NCBI GenBank assembly: GCA_002197995.1
Contig: NGZR01000004.1
Span: 1,798,001-1,862,000, forward strand
Reading direction: 5' to 3'
Length of the DNA stretch: 64,000 nucleotides
Source: Gaeumannomyces sp. JS-464
Lineage: Eukaryota > Ascomycota > Sordariomycetes > Magnaporthales > Magnaporthaceae
The notes beneath the pieces are model-generated. The model was given only the letters and a program-made list of their open reading frames with translations. It ran no database searches and had not been told where the DNA came from. Shown piece by piece: positions 22,682 to 34,431 of the stretch (its first letter is position 1; every line of letters starts with the position of its first letter). Position numbers and translations under genes: made by a program.

Positions 22682-24335
22682 GGGGGAGTCGCCCTGGCGG
22701 AGGAATGATAAACCGGCATGGACGGGGCGGCGGTGGGTGGATGTACAAATCTGGCACCAACTAGATGTGTGTATAACACAATGAACCAATGTCGACATTC
22801 TTCCAGTGCGATCCTCGCATGTTTCGTTTCCTCCACGTGGGGTGTCAGACGCCGGCCAATGGCGACGGAAGGGATACGGACAGTTGATGCCCCACTGTGC
22901 GGTGTGTTGCTTTCTCACAGCGGTGTGAGTCTGGATGGCTGGACGCACCGCAAGACACTGTGTGCCACACCAGAACTTCACCGGTTTCCCCGGCTATCAT
23001 CAAATTCTGCCATTGGGGTGTCTTGCACGTGGCCAGATAGACATACATCATTGTTGGAGATAAGACAGACCTCTCTGGGTATCACGGAATAGACGGAAGG
23101 AGAAGAAGGTCCGGCTAACGGAAAAGGAAAGAATTCACAGCAGAAGGGAGCAGAAACCAAACCTTCCCAGGTGGGTGGTAGGTATGGGAAGCCGATGTTC
23201 AGATGATTCTCCCAATGCAATTGCCGCAGAGACGAAAGATTCAATCCAGTCTAGAAGCCGGAAGCTCCAGGTCAAATTCGTAACTCATCATTGATCGGGC
23301 GGGCGGCCCATGGTTGGGCAGCGAAAGAAGGGTCTGGTCCTTCAAAATCGCCTACAATCCCCACTCCCACAGGTTGGTTGCCCCGCTCTGCTAAGATTCA
23401 GGAACGCTATTGAAGCGCGCAAAGCGAAAAAGACCCTGGCTGAACCTTGGAGGAGCTGGTACCTGCCCCTTTGCAGAGGAAAACAAAAAATTGATATTCG
23501 CTCCTCTTAATCGCATCATCGTCAGCAACACCTTACCTTGTTCATTGCGCAGCGCAGCAAGAGGCGCCTTAATACTCTAATTCTTGTCCCCCGCCTGGTT
23601 GCCCTTGCGAGTCAGTTCCTGCTGGGGAAAGCACACGGGCTCTCGTCCGCTACGCGCTTTCTTTCCTCGCTCTTCCATCTGCTTCCCTTTTGGTAGCGCC
23701 AGCCGAGCGCTCGCTCGTCCGTCCTCGGCGCTGTCCTCCTACGCGGCCGTTTGTCTTGGCAAACGATTTGGAAACAGTCACCCACCACCTGCCCGCGCCA
23801 CAGGAAACGGAGGCCTCTGCTGCACGAAACAGGAGGGCGCTTCTGGGCTCCGCTATGGTCTAAAAGTCAGCCTCCAAACGCAACTCTTTGGGCCCCGTCT
23901 TCCCTGCGATCACACGATGCTGTTTCTGCTCGAAGAAATCCTCGACATCGCCCTGCAGCGTCCGACCATCATCCCCCGTTAGAACCCAGCAAACCGCCCA
24001 GGCCCGTCTGCCTGGCCAACAAACTTTCCGCCTCAGCACCTACCTGGGCATCCGTACTGCAGACACCCACCGTATCTTACAGAAGCACGCCGCAACCGAG
24101 AGCCCCCACCTCAACACCAGTTAATCGCTCGAAGCTGTCGCTCGATCGCAGACTCGTCCCAACAAGCACACGGGCATATTTTGTCTTGCTCGCGGCGTCA
24201 GACATTGCGCCAGCCTCTGCTCTGGCCGGAGCGTGTCGTTCGTCTTGAGTCGCCGCCTCGGCTGGCCTCGAACTCGGATCCCTGCCGTCCCTGTAAAACA
24301 CCAGGTCCCCAACGAAGGCGCGTCCGATCGACAAC
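22682..24335. other. Intergenic region with pyrimidine-rich promoter DNA
   Basis: About 1.65 kb with no supported gene. From about 23580 the plus strand is C/T-rich, typical of a filamentous-fungal promoter and leader for the downstream stress-domain gene. Confidence 0.4.
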
Positions 24336-26768
24336 ATGGCCCAACCTATGAGCATGGAGGCCATGCTCGACGAGGAGCGCCGCGAGGTTTTGGCGCTCCT
24401 CGAGGGATCCTCGGCGGCTGCTAGGCCCAGAGGCCCCGCCTCGGTCAAGCGGCCGCTCACCGTCCCCCTACTCTACGGGCCCCCGCTCGCCGGTGCGCAG
24501 CATGCTGGATTACGACGAGCCTTCGCCCTCCGGATCTAGCAATGCCGCGGGCGTGCGGAACAGCCCCCGCCCTAGCCCCCGCCCCCGACCCGCCCAAATC
24601 GCCCCCGTCAGGAGCATGCTCGACTTCGACGCCCCTCCGGTCGCGCCCAGACCAGTCCGCAGCATGCTGGACCTGGCAGCCCTCCGCTGACGGCAAAGCC
24701 GTCCGTTAGCGCGCAGACGTCACCCCTCTCGAGCCCTCGGGCGCACTCCATCAGCGTGCCCGCCCTTCAGCACCCGCGCAGCTTCTCGGATGCGGCGTCC
24801 AAGCGGCGGACTTCGGGCCCCGGTCCTCGGCGGCCCCCACTGCCGACCCCACCGCGGGCTACCAGTTCTCGGGCATCATTACGAACCACGCCGGTCAGGC
24901 CCTCCCGAAGCGGGTCACGCAGGGTGGCAAGCGGAGCGTCATGTCCGAGGTGATGCGTGGCGGGGACGTGGGGAGCCTCGCGATCCCGGGCGACAGGGGC
25001 CGGCCCTACCCGACCATTGGTCCATCTGCGCATCCGCCCAAGCCGTCAAAGACGCCAAAGTCCAAGTCGCCGCATGGCCGGCTGGGCATGCGCTCGCAGT
25101 CCCCCGGCATCCTGCTCTCGGGTAGGCACCTGAGCCCAGCTGGGAGGGTGCTGGTTGACGAGACGCAAAATCTGGACATGCACAACGCCTACCGCAGGCT
25201 GTCGGACGCTAATCTGGCGAGATCTGGGGGCAGCCTCGCGGTCCTCTCCCGGAGGAAGCGCTCAGATGACGCCAATGCTTCAGGTCGGCTGGCCAAGGAT
25301 TATGTTAGCCCCGATGGCGAAATTCTGCCGGAAGAAAGCAGCGACGAGGACCAGGGAAGCACGTCGGACGAAGAGGGCGGTCGTGGGCGCAAAGCCAAGA
25401 GGAACTTTGACGGGAGCGACAATGGTAGCATCAAGAGCCCCGTCCTCGACCCTCCAAAGCAGAGAGCCTCGCAGAGTTTGCTTGCCGCGGCGGAGGAAGA
25501 GCGTAAGCCCTCCTTAATTTCGCGCCGGCACCATTCATGCTCCAGGGACACGGCAGTGCAGTGGAGAGGCTGACAGGATAATTTAAATCAACAGGTCTTC
25601 AAGTAGCCTCGCGGCCTGCCGCTCGACACCCTTCTGGATGAGCCTGAAATCACAGTTACCAACCCGGCGGGCGGGCGGAAAGCAGATCAAACCGGGCATA
25701 CATCCGGTCACCAGCTTTGATCTCAACTCGTCCGGCTCCGGCACCCGCACGCCAATGGATTCGGACACGGAGGCCGACTTCAGTGATATCAAGCGGGCGC
25801 AGAAGCTCACGCTCACGATGACGCCGGTGATTGACTCGCCAGAGTCTCATCGGGCCATCCGGATCATCTACCGAGGCGACTATGCCAAGGTGGCCCAGGA
25901 TGCCGAAAGCGAACACCGTCGACTGAAGAAGTATCTTGTCGCGAGCGATCTCAGCGAGGAGTCAACACATGCCATGGAATGGACCATCGGAACTGTGCTG
26001 CGCGACGGCGACACCTTGTTGGCACTCTACTGTGTGGATGAGGAGACGGGCATTGGTGGGGGAGACAACAGCCAAGTGCCGGACGATCCTAAGGCGATGA
26101 AAGAGCAGGCGTCTGCCATCCACGCCGTCACCAACTTTAAATCTTCGATGGTTTTGGGCGGGGTTGGAGGGGGATCGTCGCTGCTGCCGCTCCGGAGCTC
26201 GCCGCTGGTGAGGTCGTTCGATATCGGCGGGAGCGGGACCGGCACGGGTGAGGCGTCGGCATCGCCGGCTCCTTCGACGAAAGACAAGAGCAAGGCAGAG
26301 GAGGAGCGTGAGCGGGCTATCGTCGACATCACCGAGAGAGTCACGAGGCTACTTCGCAAGACTAGGCTGCAGGTCCGAGTGATTGTCGAGGTACTGCATT
26401 GCAAAAACCCCAAGCACCTGATCACCGAGGTCATTGATCTGGTCAGCCCCACGCTGGTCATCCTCGGCAGCCGAGGGCGGAGTGCCCTGAAAGGGTAAGT
26501 GTGCTTAACCCGCGACTCTTGGCACCCCCTCAACTTCCCGCGTAATTCTTGACGGTAGGCAGGACCGTCTACTGACACTCTATTTCGCCTGTCTAGTGTC
26601 ATTCTAGGGTCATTCTCCAACTATCTTGTCACCAAGAGCTCGGTTCCTGTCATGGTTGCGAGGAAGCGACTCCGCAAGCAGAGCAAGTACAAGCGCACGG
26701 TGGTCCCGCAGGTCAACAACATCGCCAACCCGACAGCACGCAGCCTCGCGAGCGCAAAGATCGACTAG
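24336..26768 (+). CDS. Universal stress protein (UspA) domain protein with RSMLD repeats
   Basis: Exons 24336-25502, 25595-26494 and 26597-26768. The N-terminal 400 residues are disordered and basic/Ser/Pro-rich. The motif RSMLD occurs three times (PVRSMLDYDEPSP, APVRSMLDFDAPP, RPVRSMLDLA) after a related MEAMLDEERR at the start. An acidic patch (PEESSDEDQGSTSDEEGG) and SDTEADFSDIKRAQKLT follow. The C-terminus is a UspA domain: VASDLSEESTHAMEW, GDTLLALYCVDEE, VEVLHCKNPKHLITEVIDL, the nucleotide-loop motif LVILGSRGRSALKG, then VILGSFSNYLVTKSSVPVMV. Five frame changes (near 24465, 24680, 24826, 25620 and a GGGC duplication near 25672) must be allowed. The length then becomes exactly 745 codons. 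The family is widespread in Pezizomycotina and linked to stress responses; the ligand is not known. Confidence 0.75.
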
Positions 26769-28398
26769 GGGACTCTAAGCCCTTCTGTAGCCAGCGGGCC
26801 TTCCATAGCCAGCGTGTATTTGAAGTCGAGGCTGGCTGATCAGAGGTCCTTTTGACCGCGCACTTTTGCTTGCTAACCGGTACATGGGGTAGATGGCTCG
26901 TCGACGCCTACCCCTCCAGTCGGGCGATGGATTATTGCCGGTGATGGGGATGGAGTGCATTTTTTTTCTCACATAAGCGTTGGGCTTGAATCAAGATGAA
27001 GAGCGAGTTCCAAGACTGCGATACGCACTTGGAGGCGCGGCCCAGGTAGTTGGAAGCGGAGGAGAGCCTGGCATTAATAGCCTACTAGAGCGAACTAAGG
27101 GAGTTGTTCGATGCCAGATTCGCAGGCAGTCCCGCCGCAGCTGGTGTCGAGGCGGCACTGAGCAGTGAGACAGCCTTCGACCGTTTAGTTCTCGATCATC
27201 CCTTATCTGTTTTTTTTTTTTTTCTTTGTGGCCAGAAGGAAGTACGACTTATGCAGCATGATTGACGGCGATAGGATTGGCTGCTGTAGCGGGCACCCGA
27301 CAGATAGAAGAGGGATTGAATGATAAAACTCCTATCACATTTTATTAAAGCGGCTGCCGTTGCTATGGGTCATGGATGGACACAATGCCGGAATGAGGTT
27401 CATTGATCGTTCAAGTGCCTGAGTGGGACTCGACGTTTGATGGATTCGGAATTGCTGTAGCCACAGGGGTTCAAGATGCGGTGGGGTGAGGCGGGGTGCA
27501 GCATGAAAGGAAAGGGATGAGGGGCTGCAGATCCTGGAGTCGGTCTGGGCCAAGCTGAGTCCACCCAGCACGGTGGCCTCATGGCGGGCAGCATGGGTAC
27601 CTGCCGCACATTAGCGTGCGTTGCTGAGGCACCAAGCCCAATGTCGCGGCAACGCTGCTGGCGTTCAAGGGCCGTCGCCGCGCGCTTTTCGTTTCTCGTT
27701 TGGTGCGGACGCGTTTTGCCCAGCTGCTATTCGCCGTTCTCCCCACCCGGAAAATCCATTGACCCTATGGAAGGACGCGATAGAGATGCATGTATGCAAG
27801 TGCTTTAGACTCGTTCGGTTTTGGGGTTTTTTTTTTTCTTCGCGTTCCCGTCTCTGCCCCCTTATCTGGTAGGTCGGCCGTCAAAGCTGCGAGCAAATCC
27901 ACGCAATGTTCTTCGTCCACGTCGAGCTTCCTCTCCCCACTCACTCCAAAGATAAAAACGGGCTCCCGCCGGCATTGGCTGACTCAAAAGGTGGGGTGGG
28001 CTGGTGGTGTGGTCTCTAAAACCGTCGTTCCCTTGAGGGACGCGCACGCCATTGGCTGCGCGCAACTCGGTCCCAGCCTCTTGAATTCAGCCCCTCTCCG
28101 CCCTTTTAACATGGAGGAGCTGCTCCCTTTTGGGGTGACTGCGCGTGCCATTCACATCTGGCTAAGCGTCGAACCGAGTCCCTGTCCGGTGGCAAGAAAG
28201 TCTCCCGCTGGTTTTTTCTTTTCATTCCTTGCTATTGCTTCTGTCTGTGGTGATCGTCGTTTGTTTGCCCTCGAGGTTCCCGTGTTTCGGTGGCAGTGAC
28301 CCACTTCTTCTGCCTCCTCCCTCACTCACTCCCTCGCCGTCCCATCCTCTCCCTCACCTGCCTCCCCCCCTGGTCGGCCGCCCATTGCCAGTCAGACG
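26769..28398. other. Intergenic region
   Basis: About 1.6 kb without a supported gene. It contains short T runs (27209-27222, 27827-27838). The last 200 bases are C/T-rich and precede the membrane-protein start, consistent with a promoter and leader. Confidence 0.4.
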
Positions 28399-30861
28399 AT
28401 GCCGTCACTCCTGACCGTCAACAATAACGTGTCGCTCCTGACTGTGAACATCGCACCGAGCACCTTCCTGGCCTCCCTGACCCTGTCGCTGGTCTTTCTG
28501 TCCTTCTACCTCCCGACCTTGGCGTTCCGTCTGCCCGCCAGGCTCCTTTTCCGCTCTAAAAAGGAGACGATTGACCCCCCGACACCGCAAACGCCGTCGG
28601 GTATACCCGCGCCCGGAAACCATTACCCCCGGTCCCGGCCGTCGGCTCCGTTGACCTCCTCCAGGACCTGCCATTGGTCCTAGCCGACCGCGCCGCCCTG
28701 GTCCTCCACGACATCCACCCAGAAGATCAGCGCGAGCACCATCACCGGCGCCGCCAACGCCCGCGCTCCAGCACCAGCAGCGGCGGCGGCAGCAGCACAA
28801 GCAGCAGGAAGAATGATGGCGATGGATCCGACGGATCATTTAGACGCCTCGCTACAAGACTTCGAGCAGCCATCCTCCCCGCCCAGCCACGGGACGACGA
28901 GGTTCGCCGACCCCCACCAAGCTCGCCTGGGCGGCGCGCCGTTGCAGCACTCGGCCTTCTCGAGTCGCCCAAGCGAGCCGGCCGACGCCGAGAGCTTGAT
29001 GACCGACAGCGTCTCGAACGGCGGCTTCAGCCCGCCCGCCTGGAGGCGCCTGGGAAACGGTGATCGCTCGTCCGGCTTCTGGCGCACCCCGACAGCGGCG
29101 GCCTCGCCAAGAACGGCTCCCTTGGCGGCGGCGCCCACACGCTGACCGCCAGGAGGTTGATGAGCCCCATCTCGCGCGGGTCGTCGCCGGGCCTGGACCT
29201 CGACGACGTGGACCTCGCCCAGCATGGCATTAACGGCGTCGAAGCAGATCTCCTCGAGCAGGCTATTAGGACGAGGCTGCCGATGGGATCCGTGAGTCCC
29301 GAGAAGGAGGCGGAGCCCGGACCCGGACTTCACAAATCACACCAACGCCACCACGATCAAGGTCGAGGAGCAGGATCAGCAGCAGCGTCCGCTGCATGGC
29401 AGAGCTCTCGGTCCCCACAGAAATAACCAACATCCCCAAGAAGAGACTCCAGACAACTGCATGTCTCCCCTCCCTACCCTTGCCCCCTAGCCCTACTCTC
29501 CATCTGAGATATCCTTAGGCAGCCCGACTAACAGGCTTCCGCTTGTCAATGGCCAGATATAAGATTTGCAGTCCGCGCAGAAGTCCAACAAAAGACGGAG
29601 CCCATTGAGAATGCGCTCAACTTCTGTCGCGCAAGATATGCCGCAGCAACGGGGACCTGGCTGCGGACGCTCTTCTCTGTGGCGACGGCATTGATCTCAA
29701 TCGGCCTGATGCGCTCCCTGTTCAGCCCCGCGGAGCCTCGGCCTGTTCCAGACCTTGTCAAGGTGGCGAGCATCGCGCGGGCTTTCGAGCCCCTGATCTA
29801 CTACTCGGAGAACGGGGCGCAGCAGGTTGGAGACCTGCAGGCCACCGGCGTCGCCGTCTGGGATCTCGGGGAGAGCGTCCGGTCCAGCAACATGACGTCG
29901 GCGCCGATTATCGTCAAGGAGCTCGACGACCTGAGCGACAGCCTCAAGACTCTGGCTGTCGAGCTGACCAAGTTTTTTGTCAACGTGGACGGCGATGTCG
30001 ACGGGTACGTGGAGCAGGCGGCGACGAGTTCACACAACTTCCGCTCGCTCTTTACTCGTGTTGTGATAGAATGCTAACCCTACAGCTTAGTATTCTCATC
30101 GTCATGGACTGGGCACGTAGGGAGCTCACGCGGCTCAACCAGCAGCCGGCGCAGGCCCTCATCTCGGCGGCCTTTGACAACATCCACAATGTTCTCTCCA
30201 ACGTTGGCGTGCTAGAGGACTCGGCAGGCGAGCCGACCAAGGTTGGCGCCATCGTGACGTCCGTCATGGGCATGTCGAACCCGCAGCGGACGCGGGCGAC
30301 GATCCAGCGCACCTTCAACGAGTTCCTTGGCGTGCTCGAGGAGGCCATCACCAACGAGCTGCAGCACAGCCTGGCGCTCTTTGCGCTCTTCGAGGCCGTC
30401 GACCGCCAGTTCCTCAACCTGGCGCGCGCCGTGGTGCGCGAGTCCAACGCGCAGGACGAGGAGCACGCCGACCTTCTCAGCTCGCTGTGGGCGCGCGTGC
30501 TGGGGCCCGACGTTGGCCGGGTGCGCAAGTACGAGCGCAACATGGTGCTGCTCCGGAACGTGCGCGAGAAGACGGTGCGCAACAAGGGCGTCCTCGTCGA
30601 GCACAACCAGCGCCTGCTCGCCCTCAAGGCCAACCTCGAGACGCTCCGCCGCAAGCTCGTCTCGCCCTCGTCCGCTCCGTCAACTCGTCCACCCTCTCGC
30701 TCGAGGAGCAGATCCGCGGCCTCGAGGACGCCGGCGGCTACCTCGACGCCGTCCGCACCCGCCAGAAGGGGAAGCTTATGGAGATCCTGTACGGCGGCGG
30801 CGGCGGCTCCGAGTCGGGGAGGCGAATGATTGAGGATGACGCCCGCGCTGGCTCGCGGTAG
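28399..30861 (+). CDS. Predicted membrane protein with coiled-coil C-terminus, function unknown
   Basis: I do not recognise a named family, though the C-terminal half looks well conserved in style. ATG at 28399. A first membrane segment lies at about residues 22-45 (FLASLTLSLVFLSFYLP). A second block reads VDLLQDLPLVLADRAALVLHD. A disordered part with DPTDHLDASLQDFEQ follows. From an acceptor at 29571 come EPIENALNFCRARYAA, a second membrane segment (LFSVATALISIGLMRSLF), RAFEPLIYYSENGAQQVGDL and VKELDDLSDSLKTLAVEL. An intron spans 30005-30090. Then come ILIVMDWARRELTRL and a long helical region ending LSLEEQIRGLEDAGGYLDAV. Frame changes occur near 28628, 28800, 29095, 29320 and 30665. The parts before and after 29430 could be two genes; I join them because they are co-directional with no clear second start codon. 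Confidence 0.5.
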
Positions 30862-32054
30862 CAACTCAGCTATAGGCCCCCTAGCCAGGAGGACCGTCAA
30901 ATCGGGGGCTGTCTCCATACGTATAATTCGTAGTGCTGCTTTTCTTTGCTCAAATCGCTCGAGCTTCACTTGCATCTGCCTCGTTTGTTTCTGGACTTCG
31001 GCGTTAGGGATGGTTTTTTGCCTCATGGCGGCTTGGATTCTCGCAACAGCCCCTCTATACGATTTTTCATGTATCATATTCCTTGTGCTTCATTGCTAGA
31101 GAGTGGCTGGATAGGGATTCAGTGTGTCCACGGGACTCGGGGAACGACTGTACGGTTCAGGGTTATATGACTTACGCGTAAAATGAATAGGCAGAGATCA
31201 AAGGCAGCCAGTGGAGGGTGAATATCAGTTCTCGTCATGCACTCCTTGTTAGGCATCAGTCGCGTCCCTCCCTGGCAACAAGCATGAAGGCGGGGTGAAA
31301 TGCGCACCGCAAGGCTTGCCCGTATTCTCGACCTTGAGGGCAATGTGACGCAGCACATTTTTCTGCACACGGATACTATCATACACATCATAAACAAACT
31401 TTTGGATTCCTCTATTAGGCTAGGTAGCCACCCAACCAGCAAAAAAAAAAAAAAAACCCTTCATGTGCACGCCAACTGTTCCTTCATGACCCATCATCGT
31501 CAACTGACTTTGTTAGAGCGAAAACCCACCCCAGCTTCGGAGACGTGGAAACAGGACAAGATGCAGAGGGAAGGTGCCTCTGGGGGTATTCAGTCCTGTG
31601 TGTATAACGCAAGCAAAGTCCGGCCCAGTCAAGACAAAACCGCAACCCCAAAACGCCGTTCGAGGGGGAAAGACGTCGCCGCCCACCAGAAAATGTCTGG
31701 TGAAGAATGCCCCAAACTAGCACCGCACCTGCCCCTTTCTGACCAATTTCCGACCAGAAGAAGAAGAAAAAACTAAGAAAAGAAGAAAAGTGACCCCGGG
31801 AAAAAGTCTATCAGTACATGGTAAATGCCGTCGCAACTGCTGACAAGAGAAGCCCCCCATATCGTCCAAAGATCCGACTGGGTTTACTCTGTATTCAGGT
31901 CAGTTGCAACATGATTTGCAGCCCAAGAAAATCACGACGGGAAAAACAACGACAAAAGACGTAAGAATGCGATATGAAATGCATGGTATCATCTGCGAAA
32001 AGAAGTGGCCGTCCGCACATATCGCTATCATCAAGGGATCTTGGGCTGTGAGGC
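30862..32054. other. Convergent intergenic region
   Basis: About 1.2 kb between the stop codons of two converging genes. A run of 17 A lies at 31440-31456. No gene or structured RNA is seen. It should hold the 3' ends of both transcripts. Confidence 0.4.
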
Positions 32055-34431
32055 TTAAGCCTTGCCGTCAGCCTTGTCCTCCTTGGCAGGGCCGGTGGCG
32101 TCGCCGGCCTCGCCACCCTGGGCACGGACATAGTCGTCATACACCGCCAGTGCCTCGTCGACCTTTGCCCGCAGAGAGCCCTCGTTCTCGATGCTGTAGT
32201 TTGCCGGGTTAGTTCCCGAGCCTTGCTAGGGGTTAGTTGGGAGCAAACGTGACTTACAGAGCGACAAGTTCTGCGTTCTCCATCTCCAGAAGCATGCCTG
32301 TGATCTTGCCGGCCAGCTCCGGGTGAATAGCCTGGATCTTGGGGAAGATGACCTCTCCGAGAATCTGCTTCTGCTGGCCCGGGTTGTCACCAACAGCCGC
32401 CAGCTGGGTCTGAAGCACGCTGGCGCCCTCGACCGGGACAGCACCACGGCCACCCTGAGGCGCCGCGCCGGCGAAACCGGGACCTTGGTTGCGGCCGCCA
32501 GCGCCACGGCCAGCACCAGCACCGGCACCCTGTTGCCTAGCGTTCGGGGGGTAACCTGGCATGTTGGCAGCGCCGGGCATGCCGGGCATGCTTCCGGGGA
32601 GACCGCCCTGGATGCCCGGTCCGCGAGCCGCCGGCACGCCACGACCACCGCCGAGGGCCGACTGCTGAATCTGCTGCATAGCAGCAATGAATTGGGGGTT
32701 GTTGGGCTGGCCATACGGGGCCTGAGGCGGGAACTGGCCGGGGATGCCGTACATGGGCGGGATGCTGGGGTAGACCGCCACGGCCACCCTGCTGGCCAGC
32801 ATAGCCGGCAGGGAACTGGCCTGGACGGCCGCCCTGGACAGCTGGGAGACCCATGCCAGGCTGAGGGAACGGCATGCCACGACCGCCGGCGGGGGGCATG
32901 AAGCCGGGCTGCGAGCCGGGGCCGTAGAAGACCGGGGCCTGCATGAACTGCTGGGGCATGCCGGCCGCAGCGGCCGCCTGCTGCATGCGGAGCTGGTTGC
33001 GGGCCTGAATGCTGGCCTCGAGCTGGTTCTTGCGCACGTCCTTGCGCTGGGCCAGGGCGACATACAGGGGCTTGCCATTGACCATACGCTGGTTCATCTC
33101 AGCGACGGCCTTGGTGGCATCATCGGGGTTGCCGAAGCAGACGAAGCCGAAACCCTTGCTCTTACCGAGCTTCAGCTTCTTGTCCGCCTTGGCCTCGCCC
33201 TCACTATCAGTCTTGGTGGCCTCCTCGCCCTCCTTGACATTCTCCTTCTTGGCGTCCGCGGCATCCTTGGCCTCCGGCTCGTCGGTGCCCTCGGGGAGGG
33301 TTTCACGCATGACCTTGGCCGAGGTGATGGGGCCGAACTCAGAGAAGAGCTGACGGAGCTTATCATCATCGACCTCATCGTCGAGGTTCTTAATGTACAG
33401 GTTGACACCCTGGTACTTGCTCGCCTTCTCCTGACGGGCAGCCTCGTACGACTTGCGCAGCTCCTCCTCGCGCTCGTGCTTCTTCTGGGCACGGCCGACG
33501 TAGAGGTTCTGGCCATGGAACTCCTTCTCGTTCAGCTCCTCGACGGCCTTGGAGGCGTCCTCGTGCGAAGTGAAGTTGACGAAGCCGAAGCCGCGACTCT
33601 TGCCAGTCTCCTGGTCACGGGCCAGCGACGACGAGGTGACGTGGCCGAACTTCTCGAAAAGGGCGCGGAAGTCCTCGTCGGTGACGTCAAGGTTGATGTT
33701 CTTGACGTAGATGTTTGTGAAGTTGGCCTTCATCTCCTCAAACTTGCTCTGGCGGTCCTTCTTGGGGATGTGGTGGCCAACGTAGACCTTCTTCTCGTTG
33801 AGCAGCATGCCATTGACGTGTTTGATGGCCTGGGCGGCAGCCTCGTCAGTCTCGTAGTGCACAAAGCCGTAGCCCTTGGAGTTGCCATTCTCGTCCTGGG
33901 CAACCTTGCAGCTCAGGATGTTACCGAAAGCAGCAAAGGTGTCGTGCAGGGCCTTGTTGTCAATGGCGACATCGAGATTCTTGATGAAGACGTTGCCCTG
34001 GCCCGTCTTGCGCAGGGCGGGGTCACGCTGCGACCACATTATGCGGCAGGGACGGCCCTTGATGAGGTATAGTTCAACTCCTCGAGAGCCTTCTCGCCGT
34101 CCGAGGTGGTGTTGTAGTTGACGTAGGCATAGCCGAGCGAGCGACGAGTGACGGCATCGCGGCAGACACGGATGGAGGCGACCGAACCGATCTGGGAGAA
34201 GAGCTCGAAGAGCATGGCCTCGGTGACGGAGGGGTCGAGCTCGCCGACGTAGAGAAGAGGCGGCCTGGGGATGAGGGGCCGCAGAAGACGCGTGGCGCCG
34301 GCGGTGTGGCTCATCGGGGAAGCCCGCAACGCTGGTGTTCACGGCTGGGCCCTTGTCGCCACCGTTGAGGCCGGTGTTGGCAAAGTCGCGGCAAGCTGGT
34401 CGACAGCGCCCGAGTTCGCGGAAGTGGCCAT
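32055..34431 (-). CDS. PAB1: Poly(A)-binding protein, four RRMs plus MLLE domain
   Basis: Binds mRNA poly(A) tails, bridges to eIF4G and controls deadenylation; cytoplasmic. ATG at 34431 ([14 protein letters not shown]). RRM1 begins [19 protein letters not shown], with RNP1-like [14 protein letters not shown]2 has [17 protein letters not shown] and [12 protein letters not shown]3 has [16 protein letters not shown] and [12 protein letters not shown]4 has [16 protein letters not shown] and an insertion rich in Glu/Lys before [10 protein letters not shown] Met/Pro/Gly/Gln-rich linker follows. The MLLE domain has [14 protein letters not shown] and the hallmark [16 protein letters not shown]. An intron (32257-32194) precedes the last exon, which starts [22 protein letters not shown] and stops at 32055. 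Four frame changes (near 34390, 34317, 34068 and 32778) cancel in net length, giving 771 codons. Because the gene is essential, these are most likely consensus errors. Confidence 0.9.
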
